This document shows positions 36,701 through 46,400 of a stretch of DNA of 64,000 nt, piece after piece. A model generated the notes under the pieces. The model saw only the letters and a list, made by a program, of their open reading frames with translations. It did not search any database and had not been told where the DNA came from. The position numbers and the translations under genes are program-made. The DNA comes from Branchiostoma floridae (Eukaryota; Chordata; Leptocardii; Amphioxiformes; Branchiostomatidae). The stretch covers positions 18,584,396-18,648,395 of the forward strand of contig NC_049992.1 of the NCBI RefSeq assembly GCF_000003815.2, written 5' to 3'. Each line of letters opens with the position of its first letter. Within the stretch, counting starts at the first letter, position 1.

Positions 36701-39700
36701 ACGTACAGTATTGTTGTAAAGTTGCAAATAGTCTGGAATATCATCAACGGAGAGGAACTCCACACCAGATCTTAGTGATGGTTTTATGTAGGTGTATAGT
36801 GCATCTCCTTGAAAAAGTACACCATCAAGGTCTGTACTTGTCCAGGTAATTGCTTGTCTGCAAGTACTGTGGTTAACAACTGCCATTAAAGCATTTGCAG
36901 TGCATTGTTTGCCTCTATTATCTCCACTGAAAATGATGTCACCTTGGTGGTATTTTCCCGATAAAATAGATTCACACATTGTTCACAATATATGTGTTCT
37001 TTGCTTGACTTTATTTGCACAATGCACAGTGCTCAGTGGCACGATTGAGTCTGGTGTGTGCAAAATGCACAGTGCTCAATGGCACGATTGGTCTGGTGTG
37101 TGCAAAATGCACAGTGCTCAATGGCACGATTGGTCTGGTGTGTGCAAAATGCACAGTGCTCAATGGCACGATAGGTCTGGTGTGTGCAAAATGCACAGTG
37201 CTCAATGGCACGATAGGTCTGGTGTGTGCAAAATGCACAGTGCTCAGTGGCACAATTGGTCTGGTGTGTGCAAAATGCAGTGCTCAGTGGCACGATTGAG
37301 TCTGGTATGTGCAAAATGCACAGTGATCAATGATCTGTTAATAGGTCTCAAGGTCTAATTTGGTTGGATCAAGGACTCTCTTTCAAACCTCTTTGGTTGG
37401 ATGCAAAATGTAATGCGTAGATTTCAGCAGAAGAAGTATAAATGTGTACTGTGTAAAATCTTATTGAGTACAGACTTTTGCTAGCTGTAAGTTTCTGTAT
37501 ATTACTGTGTCACTTGTATATATAGCAGAGAACAGTCTAAGGCGTCACTGAAACAGAAAGAAAATATTGTCTTGATCACATAACATCTTACTAGTACCAA
37601 CAAAAAGCAAAAATCTACAAAAGTTCAGGTGTGACATCTTGCCAACTGCTTTGCTGATTGTTTAACAGTTAGCTACAATCCGTTGTTTTCTACTATTCTT
37701 TGGAAATGTATGTTTTAATGTATTAGAATCCGATCCATCTTTTCAACTTGTACGATATTTTTACAATCAAAAATGCCCTGCATAATGCCTCGCATCGGCT
37801 CAAGCACAGTGCACCATTAAACTATCTAAATTCTCGTCAATCCCCACACACTGGTTTTACTAAAAAAACTATATACCGTTCCTTGGAAATATGTTTCAAT
37901 GTGTCCGAATTCATGATCACTATCTTTTCAAATTGTACGTTACTCTTACGATCGAAAATGTCCTGCAGGACCTCCTGCAGCTGCATATATAGACGCACGC
38001 CCCCCTCCCACCCGCACGTAAACTGTTCCAATCGTTGCACAATAAACTTGACTGTATACCCTCCACAAAATCTTTCGTCAAATGTCGTGCTCATTTTACT
38101 CACATGACACTACGCCTTAGAATGTAATGTTATATTTTAATACATCCGAATTCCAGAAAGATAACTTTACAAACTGTACCAATTTCTGTACGATAAAAAT
38201 CTCACCTCCTCCGCACCGTCAACGCCCGTGAGGGTATTTACCGGAATAACCCGAAATGACCCGGAATAACCCGGAATAACCGTAATATTTCTTGTTCCCA
38301 TGGCCATATATACATTATTTTATGCCAAAATATTGCATTCTGCGATCTTAACTTATCAAAGCACACTGTATTTCGGTAGCTTTCATCCTTTATTAAGGTT
38401 ATTCCGGGTTATTCCGGGTTATTCCGGGTTATTCCGCTAAATACCCGGACCCGTCAACGCTATCGCAAAATGAACCGTGCGATTTAACGACAACTCCTCA
38501 AATGTTACATGACCAGTGTTTTACTGCAAATCAAGAAACATTTTCCTTTCCTAGACTTTGCTAATGAGCGCTGCAATGTTTTCTGTACGAGTAGAGGTCA
38601 TGGATAAACAGTATTCTTACAACGTTTATTTGAAGGGCTAAGAAGGGCTGAGAATTGTCGTAAAAACGCACGGTACATTGCGTTTATTTGAAGGGCTGAG
38701 AAGGGCTGAGAATTGTCGTAAAAACGCACGGTACATTTTGCGACCATAGCAGACCCATCCAAGGACGAACCATTAAACCGGGGACAAAGCCGGGCGCCTG
38801 CGGCGCCCCGGCAAAAATCCTCTGACAGGCATGAAATTCTGATTGACCAGGGATGCTACCAGGTCATCTGTGGTCACAGTCTTCTACTATGACCTCTGTA
38901 ACAGTATTTTTACCTCTTAGGATACCTTAGAAGTTATTTAACTTAAAATCATTCTGCACCATGGAAGGTGGATGCCCCCGGATCCCCCTACAATAGTCAC
39001 TTACCGCGAATCACCAATAAATTTGGACTCCCTATATAATAAAATCCTAGCTAAAAGCCTGACTAGTACATATTGTTCAAGCATAAATGAGTGTAAAGAT
39101 TTCTTGAAAAAAGCATAAAGTTAAGGTAGCAAAAGGTACAAAACACGTAAAGGTACATGTGGCCCCATAGTTTTTTTTGAAGCCATAGGGGCAGTGGGTT
39201 GTTATCCACTGTGTTTATTCTCTAGGGCAAGGTGTTGGAAGGCAGAGCCCATCCCTCTTCTTTACTGTCTTCTATAACATATATAGTATAAGTCAAGTAT
39301 GCATTTTATACCAAAAGCTGGAGTGAGGCCTCTGCCAAGGGGACAACATCATGATCAATGGCATCATATGGAATTCTTGCTTTGTGCGTGGCGTAACTGG
39401 TAGAGCGTTTGGCTCGAATCTAGAGGTCCCGAGTTCCATAATCGCCTTGCTACCAACATTGTGCCCTTAGGAAAGGCACTTTACGCGACCTTCCTCACTT
39501 CACCCAGGTGTAAAAATGGGTACCTGACTTCAGTTAGGGAGGTTAAAGAAAAGACTACCTTTACTGTCAGTATTGTGTATGTGGCACTGTTAATATAAGT
39601 TACTAACTTGAGTGCAGTGCAGGCTTTTAGCCAGGCATGCGTCAACGCGTCATCTGGACGAACTTTTCTTAGAATAACAAGAAATTTGATACCCCTGGAC

Positions 39701-40097
39701 GCCCTATACTGGGGAGAAAATCCTCTGACAAGCATGAAATTCTGATTGACCAGGGATGCTACCAGGTCATCTGTGGTCACAGTCTTCTACTGTGACATCT
39801 GTAACAGTTTTTTGCCTCTTTGGATACCTTAGAATGCACTGTTTTAACTTACAAACCTTGTCTATCCAAAACCAAATAGAAAAAAAAAAACAGTGCTCAC
39901 AGGTAAGATGTGGTCAAACTTCTTGAGTGCCTGCTCGCCTGCGTCCCAGAAGTGCAGTTTGAACATGATGACCTTCTCCCTCTGTACCAGCTTGGCTGGC
40001 CAGTACAGCACTGTGGTCTGGATACCTGGTGTCTGCCGAGAGAATCATGCACATTGTTGGACATCAGATCAAAGGCACAAAATAGTAGTACATGAGT

Positions 40098-40144
<47 letters not shown>

Positions 40145-40236
40145 TTGGTAGTTGTCTGGATACCTGGTGTCTGTGGAGAGAATCATGCACATTATTGGAC
40201 ATCAGATCAAAGGCACAAAGTAGTAGTACATGTAGT

Positions 40237-40289
<53 letters not shown>

Positions 40290-42873
40290 TTGGTAGTTGT
40301 CTGGATACCTGGTGTCTGCCGAGAGAATCATGCACATTGTTAGACATCAGATCAAAGGCACAAAATAGTAGTACATGTAGTAGTAGTAGTAGTAGTAGTA
40401 GTAGTACTAGTAGTAGTACATGTAGTAGTAGTTACTGTAGTAGTAGTAGTGGTAGTTGTCTGGATACCTGGTGTCTGGGGACACAATCTCATTATTGGAC
40501 ATCAGATCAAAGGCACAATTGAATGCTGTAGTATCGGAAAAAAAATGCAATGAGGGGCCCAGAGTCGCTTGTCTTTTTCGGGCCTTTTTCGTGTCAAATT
40601 ATACCAAAAATTATGATGATTTTTAACCCCTTCTTGAGTTATTCCCTTTCAAAGTCTGAAACTAAACACATCAAAAACAAGCTGCTAGGGGGCCCAAGCC
40701 TACACCGCTTGAAGACTGTGACCACAAATGACCTAGTAGTTGTAGCATCCCTGGTAAATCAGAATTTTATGCTTGTCAGAGGATCTGCTCCCCAGTGTAC
40801 ATTGAAAAGGGTGTCCAGTGCACCCAACTTCTTATTATTGTTAGGACAGCATGTCCAAAAGATGGTGCTGAATTGCTGATGGGTGCATGCCTGACTAAAA
40901 GAGTCCTCCCCAGAGGATCGAATAATGGAGGCCCTCCACTATACTCCTAGCCCAGCTCCACTATACTACTTTTGAAATTTAGTGTGTTTCTTCCCTATTT
41001 TCTTGATTAGTTTTGCTAACATTAATGAAAATCCACTTTTCTAGTTGGCATTGTCTGCAAAAACTTGTGAATGGGCAATGATCAAAACAATAGTCGTTTT
41101 GCCACATCAGAACAAAGGAATCACTATAATATATTATACTACTGTCTTGTAGTATTTGACACCCTCTGTCATTGCAAAAAGAACCCATTTTCATGAACGT
41201 GCAGCGTGTTGCAATTGGTTTGGGTTATATTTGCCCCTCCACTATACTAAAAATTCTGGGGAGGACCCTGTTAAAAAGTGCCTGTGTCTGTCTTAATACA
41301 GTACAGATTTTACTATACTTAAGTTGCTCTGACCTCCTGGTGTGTAGGTGGGACCTCTATCCCGGCCAGCTTGGCGACCGTTGCCGTCTTGCCCACACCA
41401 GACTTCCCTGCCAGGTAGATCTTGTAGGAGACCATCTCTGGTTCCTGCTGGGGTGACAGACTGGGGCGCTCCAACAGACCTGGGGAAACAGGAATCAGGA
41501 GAGTTAATATTATTTATATTAATGTAGTCATGAAGTGGAAGGATGAAGTGGAAAGAGCTGAAGAAAGACTGAATGCAGCTGCAGGGTGTCCAGACCACTG
41601 CAACAGCAGGACACAGTGGACTACTACTACTACTTCTAGTCATGAAGCTACACATGTAATTGTAAATGTAACAACGTCCAGGATTTTGAGAGCCAATTGT
41701 AAAGTTTTATAGTCATGTATCTGTTGTAGTCATGAAGTTGTACGTATAAGTGTAAATGTCACAACGTCCAGGATTTCGAGAGCCAATTGCAAAGTTTTAT
41801 AGCTATGTATCTGCTGTAGTCGGAGATGAAGTCGTGAAACTAGACATGTAAATGTCACAATGTGTGTAATTATTATCACTTTTTAATAATGCTTAGAAAA
41901 TATTAATATTAATTACCAAGATTAATTACTAGTACCAGCATTACCAAGAATATCGTTTGGCGTAATTGGCAGTGCTTTGGGCTCAGGCCCAAGAGGTCCT
42001 GGGTTTGAAACCTACCATATCACAGGTCTTGTGCCCTTGGGAAAGGCACTTTATTTTACACAACTTTCCTCACCTCACTCAGGTGAAAAATATAAACCTA
42101 CATGAATCTTCAGTTAGGGGCGTCCCTCAGATAGGACGTTAAATGGAGGTCCCGCGTTTGGGGAGATCGAGCCACATTAATATTGTTGTTGTCCTCGATT
42201 ACGTCTATTATTACGCTAGAAGTGGCCTCTTGGTGCTGAGTAACAGGTGGTTTGTTTTTTCAGTCAGTTGTCTCTCTTGCCACACCTCGAGTACGTTAAT
42301 TAAAGAACCCACCATGCGACCATGCATAACGAAAAGAGTAGGGGTCGTCTTCCCGGTGCGAGTGGATTATACTTTTTATTATACAGTTACAATTTATTGG
42401 TGTACCTTTCCCAGCACTGGAAATCCAGTGCTGATTGTAGTCTCAGCACTCGGTTTCCAGTGCTGACAGGAGGGCTTCCAGTGCTGAAGCTGCCTCAGCA
42501 CTGGATTTCCAGTGCTGACGCCGGCTCAGCACTGGACTTCCAGTGCTGACGACCACTTCAGCACTGGTGTTCCAGTGCTGACAGAGGAGACCGTTACTTT
42601 TGTATATTTGCGTTAACGTGCCATAATTATTCACTGCAATATGTTTATTGAACAAGATCGAATCTCTGGAGTCTGAATAAACAAACAAATAACTTGAGTG
42701 ACGCCCAAAGTTGCCAATGCCCCCCTCCCCCTAAACTAAGGTTCCTCACCGAAAATCCGCCGTCTGTTTCTCCTGAGTATCCCGGCGAGGTACTCCCGTC
42801 CCTCCGGCGTCTTGTGCCACTCGGGGCTGATCAGGGCGCCCGGAGAAACCAGCGACGTGACCGTGGCAGACAT
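33800..42873 (-). CDS. CPLANE2: CPLANE2 / RSG1 ciliogenesis small GTPase
   Basis: Six exons in transcript order: 42873-42750, 41479-41334, 40032-39901, 35540-35404, 34730-34580, 33913-33800 (804 nt, 267 aa, stop TAA). All phases agree. The protein matches the REM2- and Rab-like GTPase RSG1: an N-terminal EGREYLAGILRRNRRRIFG-type segment, P-loop GKSGVGKT (66-73), IQTT-YWPAKL switch region, WDAGE (G3), AVLFLFSFTDRSSFDDLP, the TKYDQ G4 motif split across the exon 4/5 junction, and LDGRAG. Length is close to the human protein (about 258 aa). CPLANE2 acts with Fuzzy/Inturned in recruiting IFT-A to basal bodies (known for the family). It is head-to-head with FBXO42. Introns 3-5 are packed with MITEs, and exon 3's acceptor is tandemly copied. 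Confidence 0.93.
33960..34305. mobile_element. hAT MITE of the 'caggcttttagc' family
   Basis: Left CAGGCTTTTAGCCAGG; right end degenerate 'ctacataaaagcttg'. Flanks 'ctaaatag' and 'ctaaacac' agree at 6 of 8. It lies in the last CPLANE2 intron. Confidence 0.7.
34348..34440. mobile_element. hAT-like fragment
   Basis: 'taggggtgggtaccggta' followed by 'caggtccagaggatcaggtc'. It shares phrases with 6664-7100 and 21575-21650. Only one end is visible. Confidence 0.45.
35576..35700. mobile_element. Partial 'caggcttttagc' MITE
   Basis: 'caggtttttagccagacatg' through 'tctggacgcacttttc' matches the left half of the family; the right half is missing. Confidence 0.6.
36051..36150. other. Assembly gap (100 N)
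   Basis: Exactly 100 N, the usual placeholder for a gap of unknown length. The flanks may not be truly adjacent. Confidence 1.
36170..36979 (-). CDS. Transposon-type cysteine protease / deubiquitinase-like ORF
   Basis: An uninterrupted 269-aa frame. A GKQCTANALMAVV motif near residues 22-35 places a Cys at the start of a helix, followed by DLDGVLFQGD and, near the middle, FITAHG and FVYDSHARS. The Cys plus the DSH pair fits a papain-fold protease of the type seen in herpesvirus tegument-like (C76-like) and OTU-like domains carried by large animal transposons. That family link is from memory and moderate. It lies in CPLANE2 intron 3, on the same strand as CPLANE2, beside the assembly gap. No partner helicase or transposase frame is visible, so the rest of the element may be in the gap or lost. 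Confidence 0.55.
   Translation of the reverse strand: MCESILSGKYHQGDIIFSGDNRGKQCTANALMAVVNHSTCRQAITWTSTDLDGVLFQGDALYTYIKPSLRSGVEFLSVDDIPDYLQLYNNTVRVSIKESYTGDIFATEAVYPYYTLKKALEAAFAESNTCLFITAHGITGSTVALLHADNKYFVYDSHARSPITALPDSHGTSTLSMHSSNSNLVSFLQQLNWNTTCNFEVVPVQAENVFLSVEPTGIHIINLTSNVSSMIESENCFQVQQQHTYTLVKPEFVSTKENLQQPNTAFPIH
37015..37325. repeat. 42-bp minisatellite, about 7 copies
   Basis: Unit 'ggcacgattggtctggtgtg' + 'tgcaaaatgcacagtgctca' + 'at'. The period of 42 is a multiple of three, so several frames stay open across it; these are not genes. 'gtgcaaaatgcac' in each unit is palindromic. It starts about 35 bp upstream of the protease-like ORF's start codon. Confidence 0.95.
38228..38453. 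mobile_element. Foldback element with tandem 'ccggaataac' ends
   Basis: Left arm: 'gtatttaccggaataaccc' followed by three more 'cgraatraccc' units. Right arm: four 'ggttattccg' units and 'gctaaatac'. The arms are about 50 bp and inverted, separated by about 110 bp. Confidence 0.7.
38627..38740. repeat. Tandem duplication of about 58 bp
   Basis: 'tttatttgaagggct' through 'cgcacggtacatt' occurs twice head to tail (near 38627 and 38685). Confidence 0.85.
38815..39061. mobile_element. Right half of 'caggcttttagc' MITE
   Basis: Begins at 'aaaatcctctgaca' and runs to 'cctagctaaaagcctg' (39061). The left end is replaced by unrelated GC-rich sequence. Confidence 0.65.
39383..39545 (+). repeat. tRNA-derived SINE
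   Basis: The head 'tggcgtaactggtagagcg' is a tRNA box A, and 'ggtcccgagttccat' is a degraded box B. The body is 'gtgcccttaggaaaggcact' and 'ttcctcacttcaccca'. It lies in CPLANE2 intron 3. Confidence 0.75.
39620..39857. mobile_element. Partial 'caggcttttagc' MITE beside CPLANE2 exon 3
   Basis: The left end is intact (CAGGCTTTTAGCCAGG). The element is truncated about 45 bp from the donor site of exon 3. Confidence 0.7.
40017..40520 (-). repeat. Tandem repeat that contains the CPLANE2 exon-3 splice acceptor, 4 copies
   Basis: The unit 'gtctggatacctggtgtctg' + 'ccgagagaatcatgcacatt' + '..gacatcagatcaaaggcaca' recurs at about 40017, 40153, 40299 and 40457, separated by (GTA)n runs. The first copy is the genuine 5' end of exon 3. 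On the minus strand each copy keeps an AG|ACACCAGGTATC acceptor-like junction, though the polypyrimidine context differs. Confidence 0.9.
40690..40915 (-). mobile_element. Diverged 'caggcttttagc' MITE
   Basis: 'actgtgaccacaaatgacct', 'ggtaaatcagaatttta' and 'gtgcatgcctgactaaaag' match the reverse complement of the family. Confidence 0.6.
41955..42185 (+). repeat. tRNA-derived SINE, near full length
   Basis: Box A 'tggcgtaattggcagtg', box B 'ggtcctgggtttgaaac', body 'cttgtgcccttgggaaagg', then 'ctcctcagataggacgtt'-like and 'cccgcgtttggggagatcg'. It lies in CPLANE2 intron 1. Confidence 0.75.
42411..42583. repeat. Array of short palindromes 'cagcactgg..ccagtgctg'
   Basis: Five full units and one half unit of CAGCACTGG-nnnn-CCAGTGCTG, each a near-perfect 22-24 bp hairpin, spaced about 30-36 bp apart. 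The array is in CPLANE2 intron 1, about 170-340 bp from exon 1. Confidence 0.9.
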
Positions 42874-43428
42874 TTTTCAGAACCGAGGGGAAAAATATCA
42901 CGATTTGGCCGCCATTTTTGTTTGTTTGCAAATCGGAATCGTTCATTCGAAAAGCGGTATCAACATCAAATGTAAATCATCCCGTTACAAGCTAAGTATA
43001 TTCTCTATAAGTACTTATGTCATGTAAATGGAATCATAATTCTATTTACGTTGTGATCCAAATGGACTTTCTTTCAATTAATTGCGTTAAAGTGATTTTA
43101 GAATTTCCGATAACACCCCTATCACGAAATGTATACTTCCATCTCCCGCTATGCTTTGCGGTGAGATGTGAAAAGATAGTTTCGTCGCCAGTGCGTCCTA
43201 TTTTATCCCATTTTATGAGGTGAAAAAGACAAGTATTGTTGCGTCACAGTTATTTTTCTCTCTCAGACAGAAGTTTCTCCTTATAGCAGAAGAGGAGAAT
43301 TGCGCACGTGCTTCATAGGCGATTTTGTAGCCTATATTTTTGCAGCGGTGATAGCCCGGCTTCGTACGCCCCTCCCTCTTTTTCCTAAGTTTTGCGCCGA
43401 TGGCAAGATTGTAGAATTGAGACTGAAA
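42874..43428. promoter_or_regulatory. Bidirectional promoter interval between CPLANE2 and FBXO42
   Basis: 555 bp separate the two divergent start codons. A YY1-type site (GGCCGCCATTTTTG on plus, AAAATGGCGGCC on minus) lies about 35-45 bp upstream of the CPLANE2 ATG. No TATA box stands out. Confidence 0.6.
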
Positions 43429-46400
43429 ATGGACGACAGTGCCGCCTGCAGCGGCTTCTCGGTGAATGAGCTTCCCGAGGAGGTTCTAGAGAGGATCCTC
43501 CTGTTCCTGTCTCCGTACGGGCAGTATAAGACTGCCGCGCTGGTCTGTAAACTCTGGCGGAGGCTCATCAAAGGTGGGTTTTGAACTATATTTGTTACCT
43601 GGGGTCTTGCTAAGCTTGTGGTGCAGGGTTTTGTGCCCAGAGGCCATACTACCCTATCAATACATGACCAAACTAGAATAACTTAGGCACGATCTAGACA
43701 CAGTGAGCCAACAACCTCTCGCCAACTCTTGCCGACAGCTTTTTTTCAGCGTCTAGATGGAAGTGTAATATTGCCATAAATATATCGGGAAAATTTCTCC
43801 CGAAAGGTCCGGACCATTCGTACGATAGCTTAGCAGGGGTCCCCGATAGCTTAGCAGGGGTCCCCGACAGCTTCCGCGCACGTGTAGATGTGTCCCGACT
43901 TCGGGAAGGCTCATAAACTTTGTGCAAATGACAGAAATGGTGGAATTCACTTTGCTATACCTAAAAATGTCATCCCTCCAGGTGTGAGCAAGCAGCACTA
44001 CCAATCCTTCATCACCTCCATCGGTGAGGGAGCCATCCAATGGCAGACCATCCGCGGACCCTCCCACCAACCGCAGCCCGCGCCGCGCATCTCCCACAGC
44101 GCCTGTTACTTTGACGACGACCAGGCCATGTACGTGTTTGGCGGAAGCTCCGTGGCCAATCCCAACACTTGTTTCAATGACCTCTGGAGGTTTGACCTTG
44201 CCAGTGAGGAATGGGTGAGACCGCTGGCCTCTGGTAGGTACTGACATTTCAAGGTCAGATGTGAAGCTAAACCAAGGTCATTCATTTCTTTAAATTAAAG
44301 AAAAACAGCATTTGAATCAGTACAAAAACGTATATAGTCCCACCCAAAACACAGACTCACATACATACAGCTATACTATACATATTTTAGAAGTAATTGT
44401 GAAAGGATGCCCAAACAAGGACATCCTATGTGTCACAAGATAGACCGACGCTGTTGTTCCGATGTTGCTCTTTTAATGTATGAAACCTCTAAATGTACAT
44501 AGCAGGACTCCACACTGCCAACCTCTCCGTCTCCTGAACCCCTCCTCTCTGCTCATGCGCAGTTAGCCCTGGGCATGCCTAAAACTATTACAGTGACTCC
44601 GTCACATCTGCCCCCGTTTCTTTGATTGATACACTCGTTACAGTCATCACTACTCCAAGAAACATCCTATGTTGCAGTGTGAGTCCTGTAGGCATGCATT
44701 TTACAGAGATTAACAAAACAAATTACTACTATTACCAAACTACTGCCATCAAACTAAAGTCCAAGTGTCCGTTCGAAACGTCGGCGACCTAGAATATCTA
44801 ATAACAAAGTTAAATGTCTAATAACTCAGAACTACCCTTTTCTTTTCCTTATTTTAACAGGCAAGGCTACTCTAGTGTCCGTATTCGTCAGTCCTTTTTC
44901 CATGCAGTTACAATTCTCAAGTCCATATTCATCAGTCCTTTTCTTTGCTGATTCACCATATCGGTAGTGCTTCATGCCGGGTGAGACTCCACCAGTTTGA
45001 TCTTACAACCATAGATTTCAGTCCCATCAAGCTTACGCCAGGCATTCTCCATGTCACGGTAGGTGGCAAATTCCACAATCCCCTCATTCCTGTGCACATC
45101 AGCAAAGGTGACTTCTCCAGCTTCCCGCACGTAATCCTTCAAGTCCTGCCAGCTACAGCGACTGGACAAGTTCTTCACGATCAGGCGGTAGTTAGTGCGG
45201 ACAGGCGGGCCATATCGTTTCCTGCTCCCGGGCCCCCAGCCGCCTCCATGGTTGTGAACGTCACGATACCCTGGGCCAAAGCTACGCTGGCTCCCTCTAT
45301 ACGATTTGCCACGACCACTGTAGCTGTACTCGCTCGATCTGAATCCTCGGCTCCTGTCGTAGTCTCCGTCCCGTCTGTAATCAACACGACCTCCTCCGTC
45401 ACCATGGCAACCGAATGCTGGTCCGTTATTGGTGGAGGCTATCCTCCCGTCTCCTGCGGATGTGGGTCCCTGACCAAACTTATGCATTGGAGCTGTCTGT
45501 ACCAGCCTGGCCAGGTTCGGGATGTCACGTCCGAGGATGACAGGTCTTGGCAGGTTTTGGCTCACTTTGGCCTTTACCGCATAGGTTGTATTCCCCACCT
45601 TGATAGCGACTTTTGCGGTCGGATAGTTTTGTATATCCCCATGGATGCACTTTATCCCGCCCTGAGCATCTGGCATGATCTTCATAGGGTGGACCAAGTC
45701 ATTGTGGACAAATGTCTGCGTACTTCCCGTGTCTAACAACATAGTCACGGGTGTTCCCTCGACTTCCCCTTCATACTCGTACCCTGTCACTTTTCCGTTG
45801 TTGGCGTATAATGAGGTCCCCTGGGACGGCTCCATTGGTTGTCTCACTTGCGGGCAGGCCCTGGCCAAGTGCTCCGGGCTGTTGCAGTTGTAGCACTTCT
45901 TGACAATGCGGGCATCTCCGGGATTTTGAAATTCCACCGTGTCCACCCTGGTTGCCTATGAGCCTCCAGAAAGTGCTGAGCCATCTCTGCCATCTCTTTC
46001 ATGGACTGCGGGGCTCGCTCTCGTAGGTGAGTGGCCAAGTCCGTGGGACATGCCTCCATGAATTGTTCCCTGACGAACATGTCCCGGAGGGACTCATAGT
46101 CCCTGGTTGTCTTGGACAAATCTACCCATCGGTCAACGTACTTGGTCAGTCGCACCAGAAACTGTCCCGGACTCTCCCCTTTTTCTGGTTGGTTGTGACG
46201 GAACTTGGCCCGGAATCCGTCTTCCGTAAGATTGTAGCGCTTCATAAGTGCCTCCTTCACCTTTTCATAATCCCGGGCGTCATCATCGCTAAGCCGAGAA
46301 TATACTTCCAGTGCCGTTCCGTTGAGCAAAGCACTTAAGGTGGAGGCCCATGTTGTCTCCTTCCAGCCGTTGGAGGTTGCGAACCTCCTGACCTCTGTAG

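Noticed and set aside
37015..37325. CRISPR-like array
   Set aside because: There are no unique spacers between the repeats, and this is animal DNA; it is a minisatellite.
36900..37358. Plus- and minus-strand repeat frames of 80-152 aa
   Set aside because: The 42-bp minisatellite period is a multiple of three, so frames stay open by construction.
40145..40522. Poly-Ser frame
   Set aside because: Product of the (GTA)n array beside CPLANE2 exon 3.
41955..42030. tRNA gene
   Set aside because: Box A and B are degraded, no cloverleaf can be made with confidence, and the same unit with a long tail recurs as a SINE.
45181..45736. Plus-strand frames opposite the RRM ORF
   Set aside because: Antisense shadows of the CCHC-protease-RRM frame.
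44972..45946. A free-standing SR-protein gene in the FBXO42 intron
   Set aside because: It lies between two LTRs in one frame with a retropepsin, and has no RRM1, RS tail or introns.
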